Made by a program: the position numbers and the translations under genes | The notes under the pieces: model-generated | Database searches by the model: none | Told to the model about the DNA's origin: nothing | The model's input: only the letters and a program-made list of their open reading frames with translations | Part shown: one piece after another, positions 16,178 through 25,703 of the stretch | Position numbering within the stretch: the first letter of the stretch is position 1 | Layout: every line of letters begins with the position of its first letter | Source of the DNA: Blastococcus sp. DSM 46786 | GTDB taxonomy: Bacteria; Actinomycetota; Actinomycetes; Mycobacteriales; Geodermatophilaceae | Direction: 5' to 3' | Assembly: GCF_900109665.1 (NCBI RefSeq) | Contig: NZ_FOAO01000013.1 | Coordinates: 62,001 to 126,000 of the forward strand | Length of the DNA stretch: 64,000 nucleotides

Positions 16178-18106
16178 GAGCCGTACGGGGTAGACCGTCT
16201 CCGGGACGTCGGGGGTGATCCGCTGCTCCACGAAGATCCCGTGCCAGACCATGAAGACCAGCAGCGTCCACAACTTGCGGGAGTGGTCGACGGGTGAGCC
16301 GGCCCGCTGGTTCTGCCGGTGCGCGGTGAGCATGGCGAGGACCTGCTGCTTGTCCAGCCACTCCTCGGTCCCGCTGTCCTCGATGATCTGCCGGGCCCAG
16401 TCGTGGAGGTCCTCGGCCAGCCAGTGGCGCGTGGGGACCGGGAAGCCGAGCTTGCGGCGGTTCAGCACGTGCGGCGGCACGACCCGCTCGAGAGCGCGCC
16501 GCAGGGCGTGCTTCGTCGTCTCCTTGGTGACCCGCTGGCCGACCGGGATGGTCGAGGCCACCCGGAAGACCTCCGGGTCGAGGAACGGGACGCGCAGCTC
16601 CAGCGAGTTGGCCATCGTCATCTTGTCGGCCTTGACGAGGATGTCGCCGCGGAGCCAGGTGAAAAGGTCCACGTATTGCATCGCCGTCACGTCGTCGTAG
16701 CCGGCCGCGCGGGTGCGCTCGTACAGCTCGCGGGTGACGGCGACGTGCGACAGGTCCGGGTCGCGCTTCTCGAGGAAGGTCAGCTCCTCGTCCCGGAAGA
16801 TGCGCGCGTTGCCGTAGTAGCGCTGCTCCAGCGGGATCGAGCCGCGCCGCAGCAGGTCCTTGCCGCGCATTCCGTCGGGCAGCTTGGTGGACAGCGTGCC
16901 GAGAGCGCGCCGGATGCCTCCGGGCAGCTTGTCGAAGGCGGCGAGGGACAGCGGCTCCCGGTAGATGTTGTAGCCGCCGAACAGCTCGTCGGCGCCCTCG
17001 CCGGAGAGCACCACCTTGACGTGCTTGCGCGCCTCGCGGGCCACGAAGTACAGCGGCACGAGCGCCGGGTCGGCGACCGGGTCGTCGAGGTACCAGACGA
17101 CCAGCGGGATCGACTCCGCGAACTCCTCGGGCGTGACGACCTTGGTGATGTGCTCGACCCCGATCGCGGCCGCGGACTCGGCGGCGACGTCGATCTCGGA
17201 GAAGCCGTGCCGCTCGAAGCCGACGGTGAAGGTCCGGAGGTCGGGGTTGTAGCGCTTGGCGAGCGCCGCGATGGCCGTGGAATCGATGCCACCGGAGAGG
17301 AAGGAGCCGACGGTGACGTCGGCCCGCATGTGCACCCGCACGGAGTCGTCCAGCACCTCGGCGATCCGGTCGTAGAGCGCCTGCTGCTCGTCCTTCGCCA
17401 CCGGCCGGATCGGGAAGGAGGGGTGGAAGTAGCGCTCGGTGGACAGCTCGCCGTCGACGACGCGGAAGCGGGTGCCGCTCTCGATGCGCCGGATGCCCCG
17501 GTGCAGCGTCGCCGGCTCCGGCACGTACTGCAGGGTCAGGTAGTGCTGCAGCGAGGCCGGGTCGACGCCGCCGGCCGCCGTGCTGCCGCCCAGCATCTCC
17601 AGCAGCGCCTTCTTCTCGGAGGAGAAGGCGATCGCGCCGTCGGCCAGGCGGGTGGTGAACAGCGGCTTGATCCCGAAGGGGTCCCGGGCGCCGAACACGG
17701 TGCGGGTCTCGCTGTCCCAGATGACGAAGGCGAACATGCCCCGCAGCCGGTCGACGATCTCCTCGCCCCACAGGTGGTAGCCGGCGACGATCGCCTCGGT
17801 GTCGCCCTCGGTGGCGAAGGTCGCACCGGCCGCCGCGAGCTCCTGGCGCAGCTCGACGTAGTTGTAGATCTCACCGTTGAAGACGATCCGGTAGCGGCCG
17901 TCGGCGTAGGGCATCGGCTGGTGGCTGTGCTCGATGTCGATGAAGGCCAGCCGGTTGAAGCCGTAGACGACGCGGTCGTCGTGCCAGACCTCGTTCTCGT
18001 CCGGGCCGCGGTGCCGCAGGCAGTGCAGCGCGTCGCGGACGTCGGACACGACGCCGTCGGTCACGCGTGGGGCGTCGGTCGAGAAGTAGGCGAGCAGGCC
18101 ACACAT
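16175..18106 (-). CDS. asnB: Asparagine synthetase, glutamine-hydrolysing
   Basis: 643 residues. The protein has an N-terminal class II glutamine amidotransferase domain with the nucleophile C2 exposed after Met removal (MCGLLAYF) and RHRGPDENE, and a C-terminal ATP-pyrophosphatase synthetase domain with SFLSGGIDST (P-loop-like) and LSGEGADELFGGY. It converts aspartate, glutamine and ATP to asparagine. It corresponds to asnB (Rv2201). It follows two small membrane protein genes on the same strand (42 nt gap), and its stop is part of repeat copy C. Confidence 0.94.
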   Translation of the reverse strand: MCGLLAYFSTDAPRVTDGVVSDVRDALHCLRHRGPDENEVWHDDRVVYGFNRLAFIDIEHSHQPMPYADGRYRIVFNGEIYNYVELRQELAAAGATFATEGDTEAIVAGYHLWGEEIVDRLRGMFAFVIWDSETRTVFGARDPFGIKPLFTTRLADGAIAFSSEKKALLEMLGGSTAAGGVDPASLQHYLTLQYVPEPATLHRGIRRIESGTRFRVVDGELSTERYFHPSFPIRPVAKDEQQALYDRIAEVLDDSVRVHMRADVTVGSFLSGGIDSTAIAALAKRYNPDLRTFTVGFERHGFSEIDVAAESAAAIGVEHITKVVTPEEFAESIPLVVWYLDDPVADPALVPLYFVAREARKHVKVVLSGEGADELFGGYNIYREPLSLAAFDKLPGGIRRALGTLSTKLPDGMRGKDLLRRGSIPLEQRYYGNARIFRDEELTFLEKRDPDLSHVAVTRELYERTRAAGYDDVTAMQYVDLFTWLRGDILVKADKMTMANSLELRVPFLDPEVFRVASTIPVGQRVTKETTKHALRRALERVVPPHVLNRRKLGFPVPTRHWLAEDLHDWARQIIEDSGTEEWLDKQQVLAMLTAHRQNQRAGSPVDHSRKLWTLLVFMVWHGIFVEQRITPDVPETVYPVRL

Positions 18107-18148
18107 GGGGCGGGGGACTCCGGGGGTCGGGGGGTGGGGCCAGGGAGG

Positions 18149-18505
18149 TCAGACGCGCTCGCCGGCGCGGGTCTTCGCGGTCGCCTTCCGCTCGGCGTAG
18201 AAGGAGAGCACCGGGACGGTGCCGGCGACCAGCGTCAGGACGGTGCCCTGGAGCGTCCACCGGGCGCGCAGCGCGAGGTCGACCGTCGCCAGCAGGAACA
18301 GGCCGTACAGGAAGCCGTGCGCGGTGCCGAGCACGGTGGCCGGCTCCGGGACGTGCCAGATGTACTCGAGCGGGACGGCGACGAAGAACAGCGCGACGAG
18401 CAGCACACCGACGACCAGTGCCATGGCCCGGTACCGCTGCAGGGCGGCGCCCACGCTGCGGTCGTCGCCCCGGCCGGTGGGGGTCGCGGTCCGTTCAGCG
18501 GCCAT
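18149..18505 (-). CDS. DUF3817 integral membrane protein
   Basis: 118 residues with three hydrophobic segments (MALVVGVLLVALFFVAVPLEYIW, TAHGFLYGLFLLATVDLAL, TLQGTVLTLVAGTVPVLSFYAE), matching DUF3817; HGFLYG and SFYAER are typical. The function is unknown. The ATG at 18505 lies 11 nt inside the end of the preceding gene, so translation is probably coupled. Confidence 0.82.
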   Translation of the reverse strand: MAAERTATPTGRGDDRSVGAALQRYRAMALVVGVLLVALFFVAVPLEYIWHVPEPATVLGTAHGFLYGLFLLATVDLALRARWTLQGTVLTLVAGTVPVLSFYAERKATAKTRAGERV

Positions 18506-18860
18506 CAGTGCTCCGTTGTCCCAGGGCCCGCTCGTTGAGCTCGGCGAGGTAGGCGTTGTAGGCGGCGAGCTCCGGGTCGCCGCTGGCGTCGATCCGCGGC
18601 CGCTGGTACAGCACCACCGCGTTGCCCGGCTGGTCGTCGTCGGGGGAGCGGTGCAGCTCGACGCGCACCATCCGGACGTAGAACCACAGGCCCATGAAGC
18701 CGTAGAGCGGCCACTGCAGGGCGTAGCTCCAGTTCACCGCGCCGCCGCCGGCCTCGGCCTTCGACAGCTGCCAGTGGCCGAGGAAGAACGTGGCGACGAA
18801 CAAGGCCGCCACGAGCAGGTGCAGGAGCACCCACTTCGGGGTCAGCAGCCGGGAGAACAC
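18495..18860 (-). CDS. Two-segment membrane protein of unknown function
   Basis: 121 residues: VFSRLLTPKWVLLHLLVAALFVATFFLGHWQLSKA gives a first membrane segment, WSYALQWPLYGFMGLWFYVRMV a second, followed by a soluble C-terminus ending ELAAYNAYLAELNERA. The GHWQL after the first segment resembles the first helix of SURF1-like oxidase assembly factors, but the rest of that family is absent. The GTG at 18860 fits TAGAGT 7 nt upstream. It starts a run with the DUF3817 gene and asnB, divergent from ctaC (291 nt between starts). A role in oxidase assembly is a guess from context. Confidence 0.7.
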   Translation of the reverse strand: MFSRLLTPKWVLLHLLVAALFVATFFLGHWQLSKAEAGGGAVNWSYALQWPLYGFMGLWFYVRMVRVELHRSPDDDQPGNAVVLYQRPRIDASGDPELAAYNAYLAELNERALGQRSTDGR

Positions 18861-18867
18861 GGCACCG

Positions 18868-18873
18868 ACTCTA
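18868..18873 (-). promoter_or_regulatory. -10 element of the small membrane protein-asnB run (leaderless layout)
   Basis: TAGAGT on the minus strand ends 7 nt before the GTG at 18860. Confidence 0.5.
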
Positions 18874-19041
18874 ACCGTCCCGTCCGCGCCGGCGGCCGGG
18901 ACGGCGGGCGTGCCGCGGCGGGTGGGCGCCGGCGCCCGCGGCGGGGGTCGGCGCAGGCCGCCCCAACATCCCGGCACCGTGGGCCCTCCCGCTGCGACCC
19001 GCCCGGACGTCTCCGGTGGTCAGCCCCTGAGGCGGGTCGGC

Positions 19042-19047
19042 TAGTCT
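19042..19047 (+). promoter_or_regulatory. Candidate -10 element for ctaC
   Basis: TAGTCT lies about 105 nt before the ctaC start. If used, it gives a roughly 98-nt leader ending in GAGGAGG. No -35 match is obvious. Confidence 0.35.
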
Positions 19048-19151
19048 CGGCCCACACTGAGTTCGGCGTGGTTCCAGTCTGCCGAGAACCGGTGGAGATC
19101 CGTTGCAATGACCGCCCGGGAGCCGGGCGGAGGACGAGGAGGCAGCGAGCA

Positions 19152-20051
19152 GTGGCTCGAGGCAGCAGGCTCGCGCGGCTGGCCGCGCTCGGTCTCCTGG
19201 GGGCGCTGACCCTCACCGGATGCGAGCTCGGCGAGGCCGAATGGTGGGAGCGCAACTTCGTCCGGTGGGGATGGCCCGAGGGCATCACCGACGAGGCCGA
19301 GGCGATGCAGAGCCTGTGGATCGGCTCCACCTACGCGGCGCTGATCATCGGCGCGGCGGTCTGGGCGCTCATCGCCTGGACGGTGATCCGGCACCGCAAG
19401 AAGGGTGACGAGCTGCCGCGGCAGACGGCGTACAACCTGCCGCTGGAGATCGTCTACACGATCCTGCCGTTCATCATCATCGCCGGCCTCTTCTTCTTCA
19501 CGATCAACACGCAGAACCAGGTGCGGCAGATCAGCGAGGACCCCGACGAGGTCATCGCCGTCAACGCCTTCAAGTGGAACTGGCAGTTCGTGTACCCCGA
19601 GACCGCGGGCCCCGACGGCGAGCCGGTCGACACCGTGGGCACGAGCACCGAGATCCCCATCCTCGTCGTGCCGACCGACCGCACCCTCCGGTTCGAGCTG
19701 GCCTCCGCCGACGTCATCCACTCCTTCTGGGTGCCGGAGTTCCTCTTCAAGCTCGATGTGATCCCGGGCAACGAGAACGGCCGCGACAACGTCTTCGAGG
19801 TGACCGTCCGCGAGGAGGGCGCCTACGTCGGCCGCTGCGCCGAGCTGTGCGGCACGTACCACGCCTACATGAACTTCGAGGTCCGTGCGGTCACCGGCGA
19901 GGAGTACGACGACTACCTGGCCGCCCGGGAGTCCGGGCTGGGCACGTACGAGGCGCTCGAGGAGATCGGGCAGCCGGGCGAGGCCAGCACCACGACCCCG
20001 CTGGACCTGGTCCTGGACAAGGTCGAGGACCTTCAGCAGACCGGTGACTGA
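19152..20051 (+). CDS. ctaC: Cytochrome c oxidase (aa3) subunit II
   Basis: 299 residues. The N-terminal basic stretch, hydrophobic core and lipobox LTGC (C24) mark a lipoprotein signal. Two membrane helices follow (about 55-80 and 100-122), then the cupredoxin domain. The binuclear CuA site is intact: C229, C233, H237 and M240 in CAELCGTYHAYM, and HSFWVPEF carries the other His. It accepts electrons from the bcc complex cytochrome c domains. GAGGAGG lies upstream of the GTG at 19152. ctaF follows 51 nt later; ctaD, which lies between them in some actinobacteria, is absent here as in M. tuberculosis. Confidence 0.95.
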   Translation: MARGSRLARLAALGLLGALTLTGCELGEAEWWERNFVRWGWPEGITDEAEAMQSLWIGSTYAALIIGAAVWALIAWTVIRHRKKGDELPRQTAYNLPLEIVYTILPFIIIAGLFFFTINTQNQVRQISEDPDEVIAVNAFKWNWQFVYPETAGPDGEPVDTVGTSTEIPILVVPTDRTLRFELASADVIHSFWVPEFLFKLDVIPGNENGRDNVFEVTVREEGAYVGRCAELCGTYHAYMNFEVRAVTGEEYDDYLAARESGLGTYEALEEIGQPGEASTTTPLDLVLDKVEDLQQTGD

Positions 20052-20102
20052 GGTCTCCGCTCCCGGTAACCGGATCCCCCACATGCTCGAGGAGGCGCGG
20101 CC

Positions 20103-20507
20103 GTGAAGGTCGAGGCACTGATCTTCAATCTCATCGCGGTGTTCTGCTTCGTCTGCGCGATCGTCTACGGCTTCTGGGCCCGGGAGCCCATCGGCACCAC
20201 GGCGCTGGCTCTCTCGGGTGGGCTCACCATCCTCATCGGTGGGTTCTTCTGGTTCGTCTCCCGCCGGATCGACCCCCGCCCCGAGGACCGCAAGGACGCC
20301 GAGATCGCCGACGGGGCCGGCGAGCTGGGCTTCTTCAGCCCGGCGAGCTACTGGCCGTTCACCCTCGCGCTGACCGCCGCCCTCATGGGGCTGGGCATCG
20401 CGTTCTGGTACCTCTGGCTGATCGCCATCGCCACGGTCGCGATCCTGATCGCCGTCGGCGGGCTGCTGTTCGAGTACTACGTGGGGCAGAACGCCCAGCA
20501 GAGCTGA
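20103..20507 (+). CDS. ctaF: Cytochrome c oxidase subunit IV (actinobacterial CtaF)
   Basis: 134 residues with four hydrophobic segments: LIFNLIAVFCFVCAIVYGFW, ALALSGGLTILIGGFFWFV, YWPFTLALTAALMGLGIAFW and LWLIAIATVAILIAVGGLLFEYYVG. The loop RRIDPRPEDRKDAEIADGAGELGFFSPASYWPF is characteristic. It is a small structural subunit of the aa3 oxidase in the bcc-aa3 supercomplex. The GTG at 20103 is preceded by GAGGAGG. A strong hairpin follows the stop. Confidence 0.92.
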   Translation: MKVEALIFNLIAVFCFVCAIVYGFWAREPIGTTALALSGGLTILIGGFFWFVSRRIDPRPEDRKDAEIADGAGELGFFSPASYWPFTLALTAALMGLGIAFWYLWLIAIATVAILIAVGGLLFEYYVGQNAQQS

Positions 20508-20532
20508 GCCCCGGCACCACGCTCCGGATCCA

Positions 20533-20572
20533 CGGAAGGCCCCCTCCGCCGCCAGGCGGAGGGGGCCTTCCG
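20533..20572 (+). terminator. Hairpin terminator after ctaCF
   Basis: Perfect 18-bp stem CGGAAGGCCCCCTCCGCC with a GCCA loop, 25 nt after the ctaF stop. Confidence 0.85.
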
Positions 20573-21185
20573 TCGTCCCGGGGACCTGCCCGGGCTCCGG
20601 GTGCGGACGGGCCGCAGCCCGCGGATGAACACGGGCGGCCTCGCGGGGATCATGGACGGCGGCCCGATCCACCCAGGCGCCACGGTCCCCACGTCCTGTC
20701 CGGCGCGATGCGGGCCCGGGGACCGGAAGACGGGCTCGCGGGCATCGACGCAGCCCGTGGCACCGTGTCACGGCGGGCGCATGCGCTCCGTGGCCGAGGC
20801 GGCACCAGCCGGGCAGGCCGCGCCGGCCGGGCCGCGGCGGGGGTGGCGGCGAGGAGCGCGAGGTGCAGGAGCGGCCTCAGCAGGTCGCCGACGAGCCCGG
20901 TGGACCGGGGGAGGGCTCGTCAGCGCCGCCGTGCCGGCTCGACGTCGTCGCGGCGCAGTGGCTGCCCGGAGGTGAGGGCTTCGGACGGGCTCCGGGGAGC
21001 GGGCTCCACCACGGGGGAGCGGGGCGGCTCGGTGCTGCACCACCGATGAGGGCCCCGGGCGGCCCCGCAGCCGTTCGGGCCGGCGACCGGACCGGCCAGG
21101 TGCCAGGGTCCCCGCGCCGCCCGCGGGAGCGCCGCAGGCCCCGCGGTCTCGCCGACGAGCCGGTGCGGTGGAACGGTCGGAGATG
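20573..21185. other. 613-bp gap with no supported gene
   Basis: The gap lies between the ctaF and qcrB terminators. Several open frames of 100-150 codons cross it on both strands, but they are Arg/Pro/Gly-rich shadows without family signatures, start-site support or consistent third-position GC preference. GACCGGCCAGGTGCC near 21087-21101 resembles the family 1 repeat core without its hairpin. Otherwise I see nothing. Confidence 0.6.
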
Positions 21186-21224
21186 CAGAGGGGCCCCGGT
21201 GGATGTTCCACCGGGGCCCCTCTG
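21186..21224 (-). terminator. Hairpin terminator after qcrB
   Basis: Perfect 18-bp stem CAGAGGGGCCCCGGTGGA with a 3-nt loop, 11 nt beyond the qcrB stop. Confidence 0.85.
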
Positions 21225-21235
21225 TCAGGCGTCGA

Positions 21236-22921
21236 TCAGTCGCGCGGGTCCTGCGGGCGACCACCGTCGGACGGACGGCCACCCTCGGAGGGACGACCGG
21301 AGGTCGTCAGCTCCCGGTCCGACTCGCCGGCGGAGAGCCCGCGGCCTTCCGCGCGCTGGTCGATCTCGACCGCGGTCGGCTCCTCCACGGGGGAGAAGAA
21401 GCCGCGGATCGCGCGTCGTGCAGCACCGACCTGGTTCATCTTCTTGGGCACCGGAGCACCGCCGTAGGCGAGCTGGCCGTGACCGTGCTCGTCCACCGGG
21501 CCGATCGGCTGGTGGACCTCGATGAACTCGCCGTGCGGCAGGCGCCGGATCACACCGGTCTCGATGCCGTGCTCGAGCACCTCCCGGTCGTGCTGCTGGA
21601 GACCCAGGCAGATCCGGTAGGTGATCACGTAGGCGATCGGCGGGAGCAAGACCAGCCCGATACGTCCGGCCCACGTCATCGCGTTGAGGCTGATGTCGAA
21701 CTTGTCCGCGACGACGTCGTTGCCACCGGAGATCAGCAGCACCAGGTAGAAGGCGATCGCCATCATGCCGAGCGACGTCCGCACCGGGACGTCCCGCGGC
21801 CGCTGGAGCAGGTGGTGCGACACCGTGTCGCCGGTCAGCTTGCGCTCGATCACCGGATACAGCAGCAGCAGGGTGAACAGGATCCCCGGCAGGACGAGAG
21901 TCGGCCAGAACAGTGCCGGAATCGTGTAATCACCGGGGAGGTTGATGTCCCACGCGGGGAAGAGCCGCGTCGACCCGTCGAGGAACATCACGTACCAGTC
22001 GGGCTGGGACGCGGCCGAGACCATCGCCGGGTTGTACGGGCCCCACAGCCACACCGGGTTGATCTGCACGAGACCACCCAGGGCGGCGCACACACCGAAG
22101 ACCACGAACAGCAGGCCGGTGGCCTTCCCCGCGAAGGTCGGGAAGAGCCGGTTGCCGACCACGTTGTGCTCGGTGCGACCCGGGCCGGGGAACTGCGTGT
22201 GCTTCTGCTTCACCAGGATGAGCAGGTGCGCCGCGATCAGCGCCAGCAGGATCGCCGGGATGAGCAGCACGTGGACGATGTAGAAGCGGCCGATGATCTC
22301 CGTGCCCACGAAGTCGCCGTTGAACACCGCCCAGTGCGCCCACGTCCCGATGACCGGGATAGCCAGGATGATGGCGCTGATGATGCGCAGCCCGGTTCCC
22401 GACAGCAGGTCGTCGGGGAGCGTGTACCCGGTCGCACCCTCGAGGAGCGCCAGGATCAGCAGGACGACGCCGATGATCCAGTTCGTCTCTCGGGGGCGCC
22501 GGAACGCGCCGGTGAAGAAGATGCGCAGCAGGTGCACGACGATCGAGGCCACGAACAGCAGTGCGGCCCAGTGGTGCAGCTGGCGCATGAAGAGCCCGCC
22601 GCGGACGTCGAAGGAGATGTCCAGCGTCGAGGCGTAGGCGATCGACATCTCCTGGCCGCGGAGCGGGTCGTAGGACCCGTCGTAGATGATCTCGGTCATC
22701 GACGCCTGGAAGAAGAACGTGAGGTAGGTGCCCGACAGCAGCAGGATGATGAAGCAGTAGAGGGCGATCTCCCCGAGCAGGAACGACCAGTGGTCGGGGA
22801 AGACCTTGTTGAGCGTGCGGCGGACGGGCCCGGCGACGATCAGACGGTCGTCGATCTCGTACCCGGCCTTGCCGAGCTTCGTGGTCGGGGCGCCCGGCGC
22901 CGTGGCGGTGCGAGCTGCCAT
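21236..22921 (-). CDS. qcrB: Cytochrome bc1 (bcc) complex cytochrome b subunit
   Basis: 561 residues, the usual actinobacterial length with a C-terminal soluble extension. Heme-ligating histidines lie in [21 protein letters not shown] and in [38 protein letters not shown] is the actinobacterial form of the PEWY motif at the quinol oxidation site. It oxidises menaquinol and moves electrons to the Rieske protein and QcrC. The ATG overlaps the qcrA stop by one base (TGATG), so it is the last gene of ctaE-qcrC-qcrA-qcrB. Confidence 0.96.
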   Translation of the reverse strand: MAARTATAPGAPTTKLGKAGYEIDDRLIVAGPVRRTLNKVFPDHWSFLLGEIALYCFIILLLSGTYLTFFFQASMTEIIYDGSYDPLRGQEMSIAYASTLDISFDVRGGLFMRQLHHWAALLFVASIVVHLLRIFFTGAFRRPRETNWIIGVVLLILALLEGATGYTLPDDLLSGTGLRIISAIILAIPVIGTWAHWAVFNGDFVGTEIIGRFYIVHVLLIPAILLALIAAHLLILVKQKHTQFPGPGRTEHNVVGNRLFPTFAGKATGLLFVVFGVCAALGGLVQINPVWLWGPYNPAMVSAASQPDWYVMFLDGSTRLFPAWDINLPGDYTIPALFWPTLVLPGILFTLLLLYPVIERKLTGDTVSHHLLQRPRDVPVRTSLGMMAIAFYLVLLISGGNDVVADKFDISLNAMTWAGRIGLVLLPPIAYVITYRICLGLQQHDREVLEHGIETGVIRRLPHGEFIEVHQPIGPVDEHGHGQLAYGGAPVPKKMNQVGAARRAIRGFFSPVEEPTAVEIDQRAEGRGLSAGESDRELTTSGRPSEGGRPSDGGRPQDPRD

Positions 22922-24033
22922 CAGATGCGCTCCCGGTTCCAGTAGGTCGGGCCGACAGCCTCAATGTAGTCACTGCGGGCGACGAAGAAGCCTTCGTCGT
23001 CGACCGTGATGGGGAGCTGCGGCAGCGAGCGGGTGGCGGGGCCGAAGATCGGCTTGGCGCCCTGTGTGACGTCGAACTGCGACTGGTGGCAGGGGCAGAG
23101 CAGCCGGCTGGTCTCCTGCTCGTAGAGCGACACCGGGCAGCCGGCGTGGGTGCAGATCTTCGAGTAGGCGACGTAGTCGCCGTAGGAGAAGTCCGCCTGG
23201 CCCTCGCGGGGCTCGTCCTGCAGCACCTGCTCGGGCCGGAGCCGGATGAGCATGGTGGCGGCGTCGGACTCGAAGTTGCCACCGGGGACGGCCGGGAAGA
23301 CCGTCTCCAGCGAGCCGGGCTCCTGGTCGCCAGGGCGGACGGGGCTGCCGTCGATGCGCACGAGGCGGACGCCTTCGGCCCACGACGTGCGACCCAGCGG
23401 GTTGCCCGTGTTCGGGTTCTTGATCAGGCCGCCGAGCGGAGCGAGCAGCATGACGCCGACGCCGACGCCCATGAAGCCCAGCGATCGGGTGATCAGCTTG
23501 CGCCGGGGGAGACCACTGTTGTGGTAGCCACCGACCAGCGTGGCGCCGGTGGTGACGCGGTCGAAGTGCGAGCCGTCGTGCTTGTCCTGCACCGCGGTCT
23601 CGTGGGGGAGGAGCTTCTTCGTGTAGAGCACCAAGCCCGCGCCGACCAGGGCGAGGGAGAGCCCCATGAACAGGCCGAGGAGCGGGGTGAAGAGCGCGCT
23701 CCAGGCCGTGCCCTCCTCGGCCCAGGACCACTCGGGCAGGAACCAGCCCGAGCCGACGTAGACGACGAGGAACAGGAAGGCGAAGACGCCGGCGAGGGCG
23801 AAGGTCCAGCCGACCTGGCGCACCGCCCGCTTCTCCGTGGCCGAGCCCGGCTCCGGGCCCGGGTCGACGTGGAGGATCTCCACGCCGTCGTACCGGGCCC
23901 CGAGGAGGTCGAGCTCCTCGCGGCGCATGGCCGCGAGCTGTTCGGGGGTGTAGTCCTCGTCCGGGCCGCCGTGCAGCGGGCCGGGGGTGGCCTCGCCGCC
24001 GGTGGAGCCTGGGCGGGTCTCGCGGGTGCTCAC
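22921..24033 (-). CDS. qcrA: Rieske iron-sulfur subunit of the bcc complex
   Basis: 370 residues. The actinobacterial form has three N-terminal membrane helices (from about residue 65) instead of one, and a C-terminal Rieske domain. The [2Fe-2S] ligands are in CTHAGC (C294, H296) and CPCH (C313, H316), with C299 and C315 placed for the stabilising disulfide. GAGGAGGAA precedes the GTG at 24033. It sits between qcrC and qcrB, matching the quinol-oxidase operon of mycobacteria. The A-type Fe-S carrier at 15559 could supply its cluster, but that is inference. Confidence 0.96.
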   Translation of the reverse strand: MSTRETRPGSTGGEATPGPLHGGPDEDYTPEQLAAMRREELDLLGARYDGVEILHVDPGPEPGSATEKRAVRQVGWTFALAGVFAFLFLVVYVGSGWFLPEWSWAEEGTAWSALFTPLLGLFMGLSLALVGAGLVLYTKKLLPHETAVQDKHDGSHFDRVTTGATLVGGYHNSGLPRRKLITRSLGFMGVGVGVMLLAPLGGLIKNPNTGNPLGRTSWAEGVRLVRIDGSPVRPGDQEPGSLETVFPAVPGGNFESDAATMLIRLRPEQVLQDEPREGQADFSYGDYVAYSKICTHAGCPVSLYEQETSRLLCPCHQSQFDVTQGAKPIFGPATRSLPQLPITVDDEGFFVARSDYIEAVGPTYWNRERI

Positions 24034-24106
24034 GCTTCCTCCTCGCCGGCGGTCGTGATCCGTGACCGCGCAGCTGCCGTGTCCTTCGATGAAGCCGCGA
24101 GCGTGC

Positions 24107-24949
24107 TCACGCCTTGCTCCCCATCCAGAAGATGCCGAACATCATGGCGCTGATGCCGACGACCCAGATGACCAGGCCTTCGGCGACCGGGCCCATGCGG
24201 CCGATGCCGGCGCCGCCCGGGTCGGCCATGTCGTCGATCGTCTGGACGTAGAGGATGATCGAGCGCTTCTCCTCCGGGGTGAGCTGGTTGTCGCCGAAGA
24301 CGGGCATGTTCTCCGGGCCGGACAGCATCGCGGTGTAGATCTCGAGGTCGCTGGAGCTCTCCAGGCTCGGCGCCGCCTTGCCGGAGGAGAGCGCGCCACC
24401 CTGCCCGACGAAGTTGTGGCAGGACGCGCAGTTCAGCCGGAAGAGCTCGCCGCCCTCGGCCAGGTCACCCTCGCGCAGGTCGCCCGACGGGAGGGTCGGC
24501 CCGCCGCCGTTGGCCTGCACGTAGGCCATGAGCTGGTCGATCTCCTCGTCGGAGAAGACGGCCGGCTTGTCGGGGGCGTCGGCCTCCTGGCGGACCAGCG
24601 GCATGCGACCGGTGTGCACCTGGAAGTAGACCGAGGCCTCCCCGACACCGATCAGCGACGGGCCGCGGTTGGGCACGCCCTCGAGGTTCTCGCCGTGGCA
24701 GGAGATGCAGCTGCGCTCGTAGAGCTCGCGCCCGGCCGCCTCGGCCGCCGACTCGCTCGTACCCTCGTCGGCCGCCTGCGCGGGGGCGATCACCGAGTAC
24801 AGGGAGCCGGTGAGGACGAGCGAGGCCATGAGGCCCGCGACGTTGGCGAGCCGCCGGCGGTGCTTGGATCGGCGGCGTGCGCGCGCCCGGTCGACCGGCG
24901 TGCCGGCGTCGGCGAGCGGTGCGTCGGACTGCGGGTTCGTGGTGGACAC
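24107..24949 (-). CDS. qcrC: Diheme cytochrome c subunit of the bcc complex
   Basis: 280 residues. A basic N-terminus and one hydrophobic segment (38-55) act as signal or anchor, followed by two cytochrome c domains with heme sites CISCH (81-85) and CASCH (174-178), and a C-terminal membrane helix (about 252-276). The tethered hemes replace soluble cytochrome c and hand electrons directly to CuA of CtaC. The GTG at 24949 is 7 nt beyond the ctaE stop, with AGGGAAC before it. Confidence 0.95.
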   Translation of the reverse strand: MSTTNPQSDAPLADAGTPVDRARARRRSKHRRRLANVAGLMASLVLTGSLYSVIAPAQAADEGTSESAAEAAGRELYERSCISCHGENLEGVPNRGPSLIGVGEASVYFQVHTGRMPLVRQEADAPDKPAVFSDEEIDQLMAYVQANGGGPTLPSGDLREGDLAEGGELFRLNCASCHNFVGQGGALSSGKAAPSLESSSDLEIYTAMLSGPENMPVFGDNQLTPEEKRSIILYVQTIDDMADPGGAGIGRMGPVAEGLVIWVVGISAMMFGIFWMGSKA

Positions 24950-24956
24950 CGGTTCC

Positions 24957-25583
24957 CTAGCGGATCAGGTAGATCGTGGCGAAGAGCCCGACCCACACGA
25001 CGTCGACGAAGTGCCAGTAGTAGGAGACCACGATGGCCGAGGTCGCCTGCGCCGGCGTGAAGCGGCCCATGGTGGACCGGATGAGCACGTAGATGAAGGC
25101 GATGAGGCCACCGATGACGTGCAGGGCGTGGAAGCCCGTCGTGAGGTAGAAGACGGAACCGTACGTCGACGAGGCGATCGTCGTCCCGTGGTCGACGACC
25201 AGCACGCGGTACTCGTTCGCCTGGGCCAGCACGAAGACCAGGCCCATTACGAAGGTGATCGTGAACCAGCGGCGGAGGCCGTAGACGTTGCCGTTCTCCG
25301 CCGCGAAGACGCCGAACTGGCAGGTGACCGACGAGAGCACCAGGACCACGGTGAAGAACGTGGCGTAGGGCAGGTTCAGCTCGGTCGGCTCCGGCGGCCA
25401 CCCCTCGGTGGCCCGGGCTCGCGCGGTGAAGTACATGGCGAACAGCCCGGCGAAGAACATCAGCTCGCTGGCGAGCCAGATGATCGTGCCGACGCTGACC
25501 ATGTTCGGTCGGGTCAGGGAGTGCACCCGCGAGGTGTCGAAGGTGCTGCTCGCGACGGGGGCCGTTGTCACGGGGGTCATCAT
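24957..25583 (-). CDS. ctaE: Cytochrome c oxidase subunit III
   Basis: 208 residues, with five membrane helices as usual for actinobacterial CtaE. Family motifs are [37 protein letters not shown] and [21 protein letters not shown]. Tandem ATG codons at 25583 and 25580 leave the exact start open by one residue; no strong Shine-Dalgarno is seen. It is the first gene of ctaE-qcrCAB, divergent from the receiver-like gene at 25704. A 9-bp inverted repeat lies 14 nt upstream of the start. Confidence 0.95.
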   Translation of the reverse strand: MMTPVTTAPVASSTFDTSRVHSLTRPNMVSVGTIIWLASELMFFAGLFAMYFTARARATEGWPPEPTELNLPYATFFTVVLVLSSVTCQFGVFAAENGNVYGLRRWFTITFVMGLVFVLAQANEYRVLVVDHGTTIASSTYGSVFYLTTGFHALHVIGGLIAFIYVLIRSTMGRFTPAQATSAIVVSYYWHFVDVVWVGLFATIYLIR

Positions 25584-25596
25584 GGCATCGGCAGGG

Positions 25597-25625
25597 CGCC
25601 GTCACGACTGCGGGTGGTGACGGCG
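25597..25625. promoter_or_regulatory. Inverted repeat before ctaE, possible operator or leader hairpin
   Basis: CGCCGTCAC (25597-25605) and GTGACGGCG (25617-25625) form a perfect 9-bp inverted repeat with an 11-bp centre, 14 bp before the ctaE start. The centre-to-centre half-site spacing is 20 bp, about two helical turns. It could be a repressor site or a 5' hairpin that hides the start region. Confidence 0.4.
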
Positions 25626-25690
25626 TGGCGTCGTCGTGATCAGGTCGATACCGACGCACCGGCCCGGCCTGCACGGATGCATCCGGGCAC

Positions 25691-25696
25691 TAGGCT
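25691..25696 (+). promoter_or_regulatory. -10 element of the receiver-like gene (leaderless layout)
   Basis: TAGGCT ends 7 nt before the GTG at 25704. Confidence 0.5.
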
Positions 25697-25703
25697 CGGC
25701 GGC

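Noticed and set aside
19109-19210. Short ORF overlapping the ctaC start, possible leader peptide
   Set aside because: It has no ribosome site of its own and no conservation evidence; the frame differs from ctaC.
21087-21101. Possible fifth copy of the family 1 repeat core (GACCGGCCAGGTGCC)
   Set aside because: Only the core resembles it; hairpin and 3' end are missing, so chance cannot be excluded.
20601-21282. Several 100-150 codon frames on both strands between ctaF and qcrB
   Set aside because: Arg/Pro/Gly-rich composition typical of GC-rich shadows, no family motif, and one runs through the qcrB terminator.
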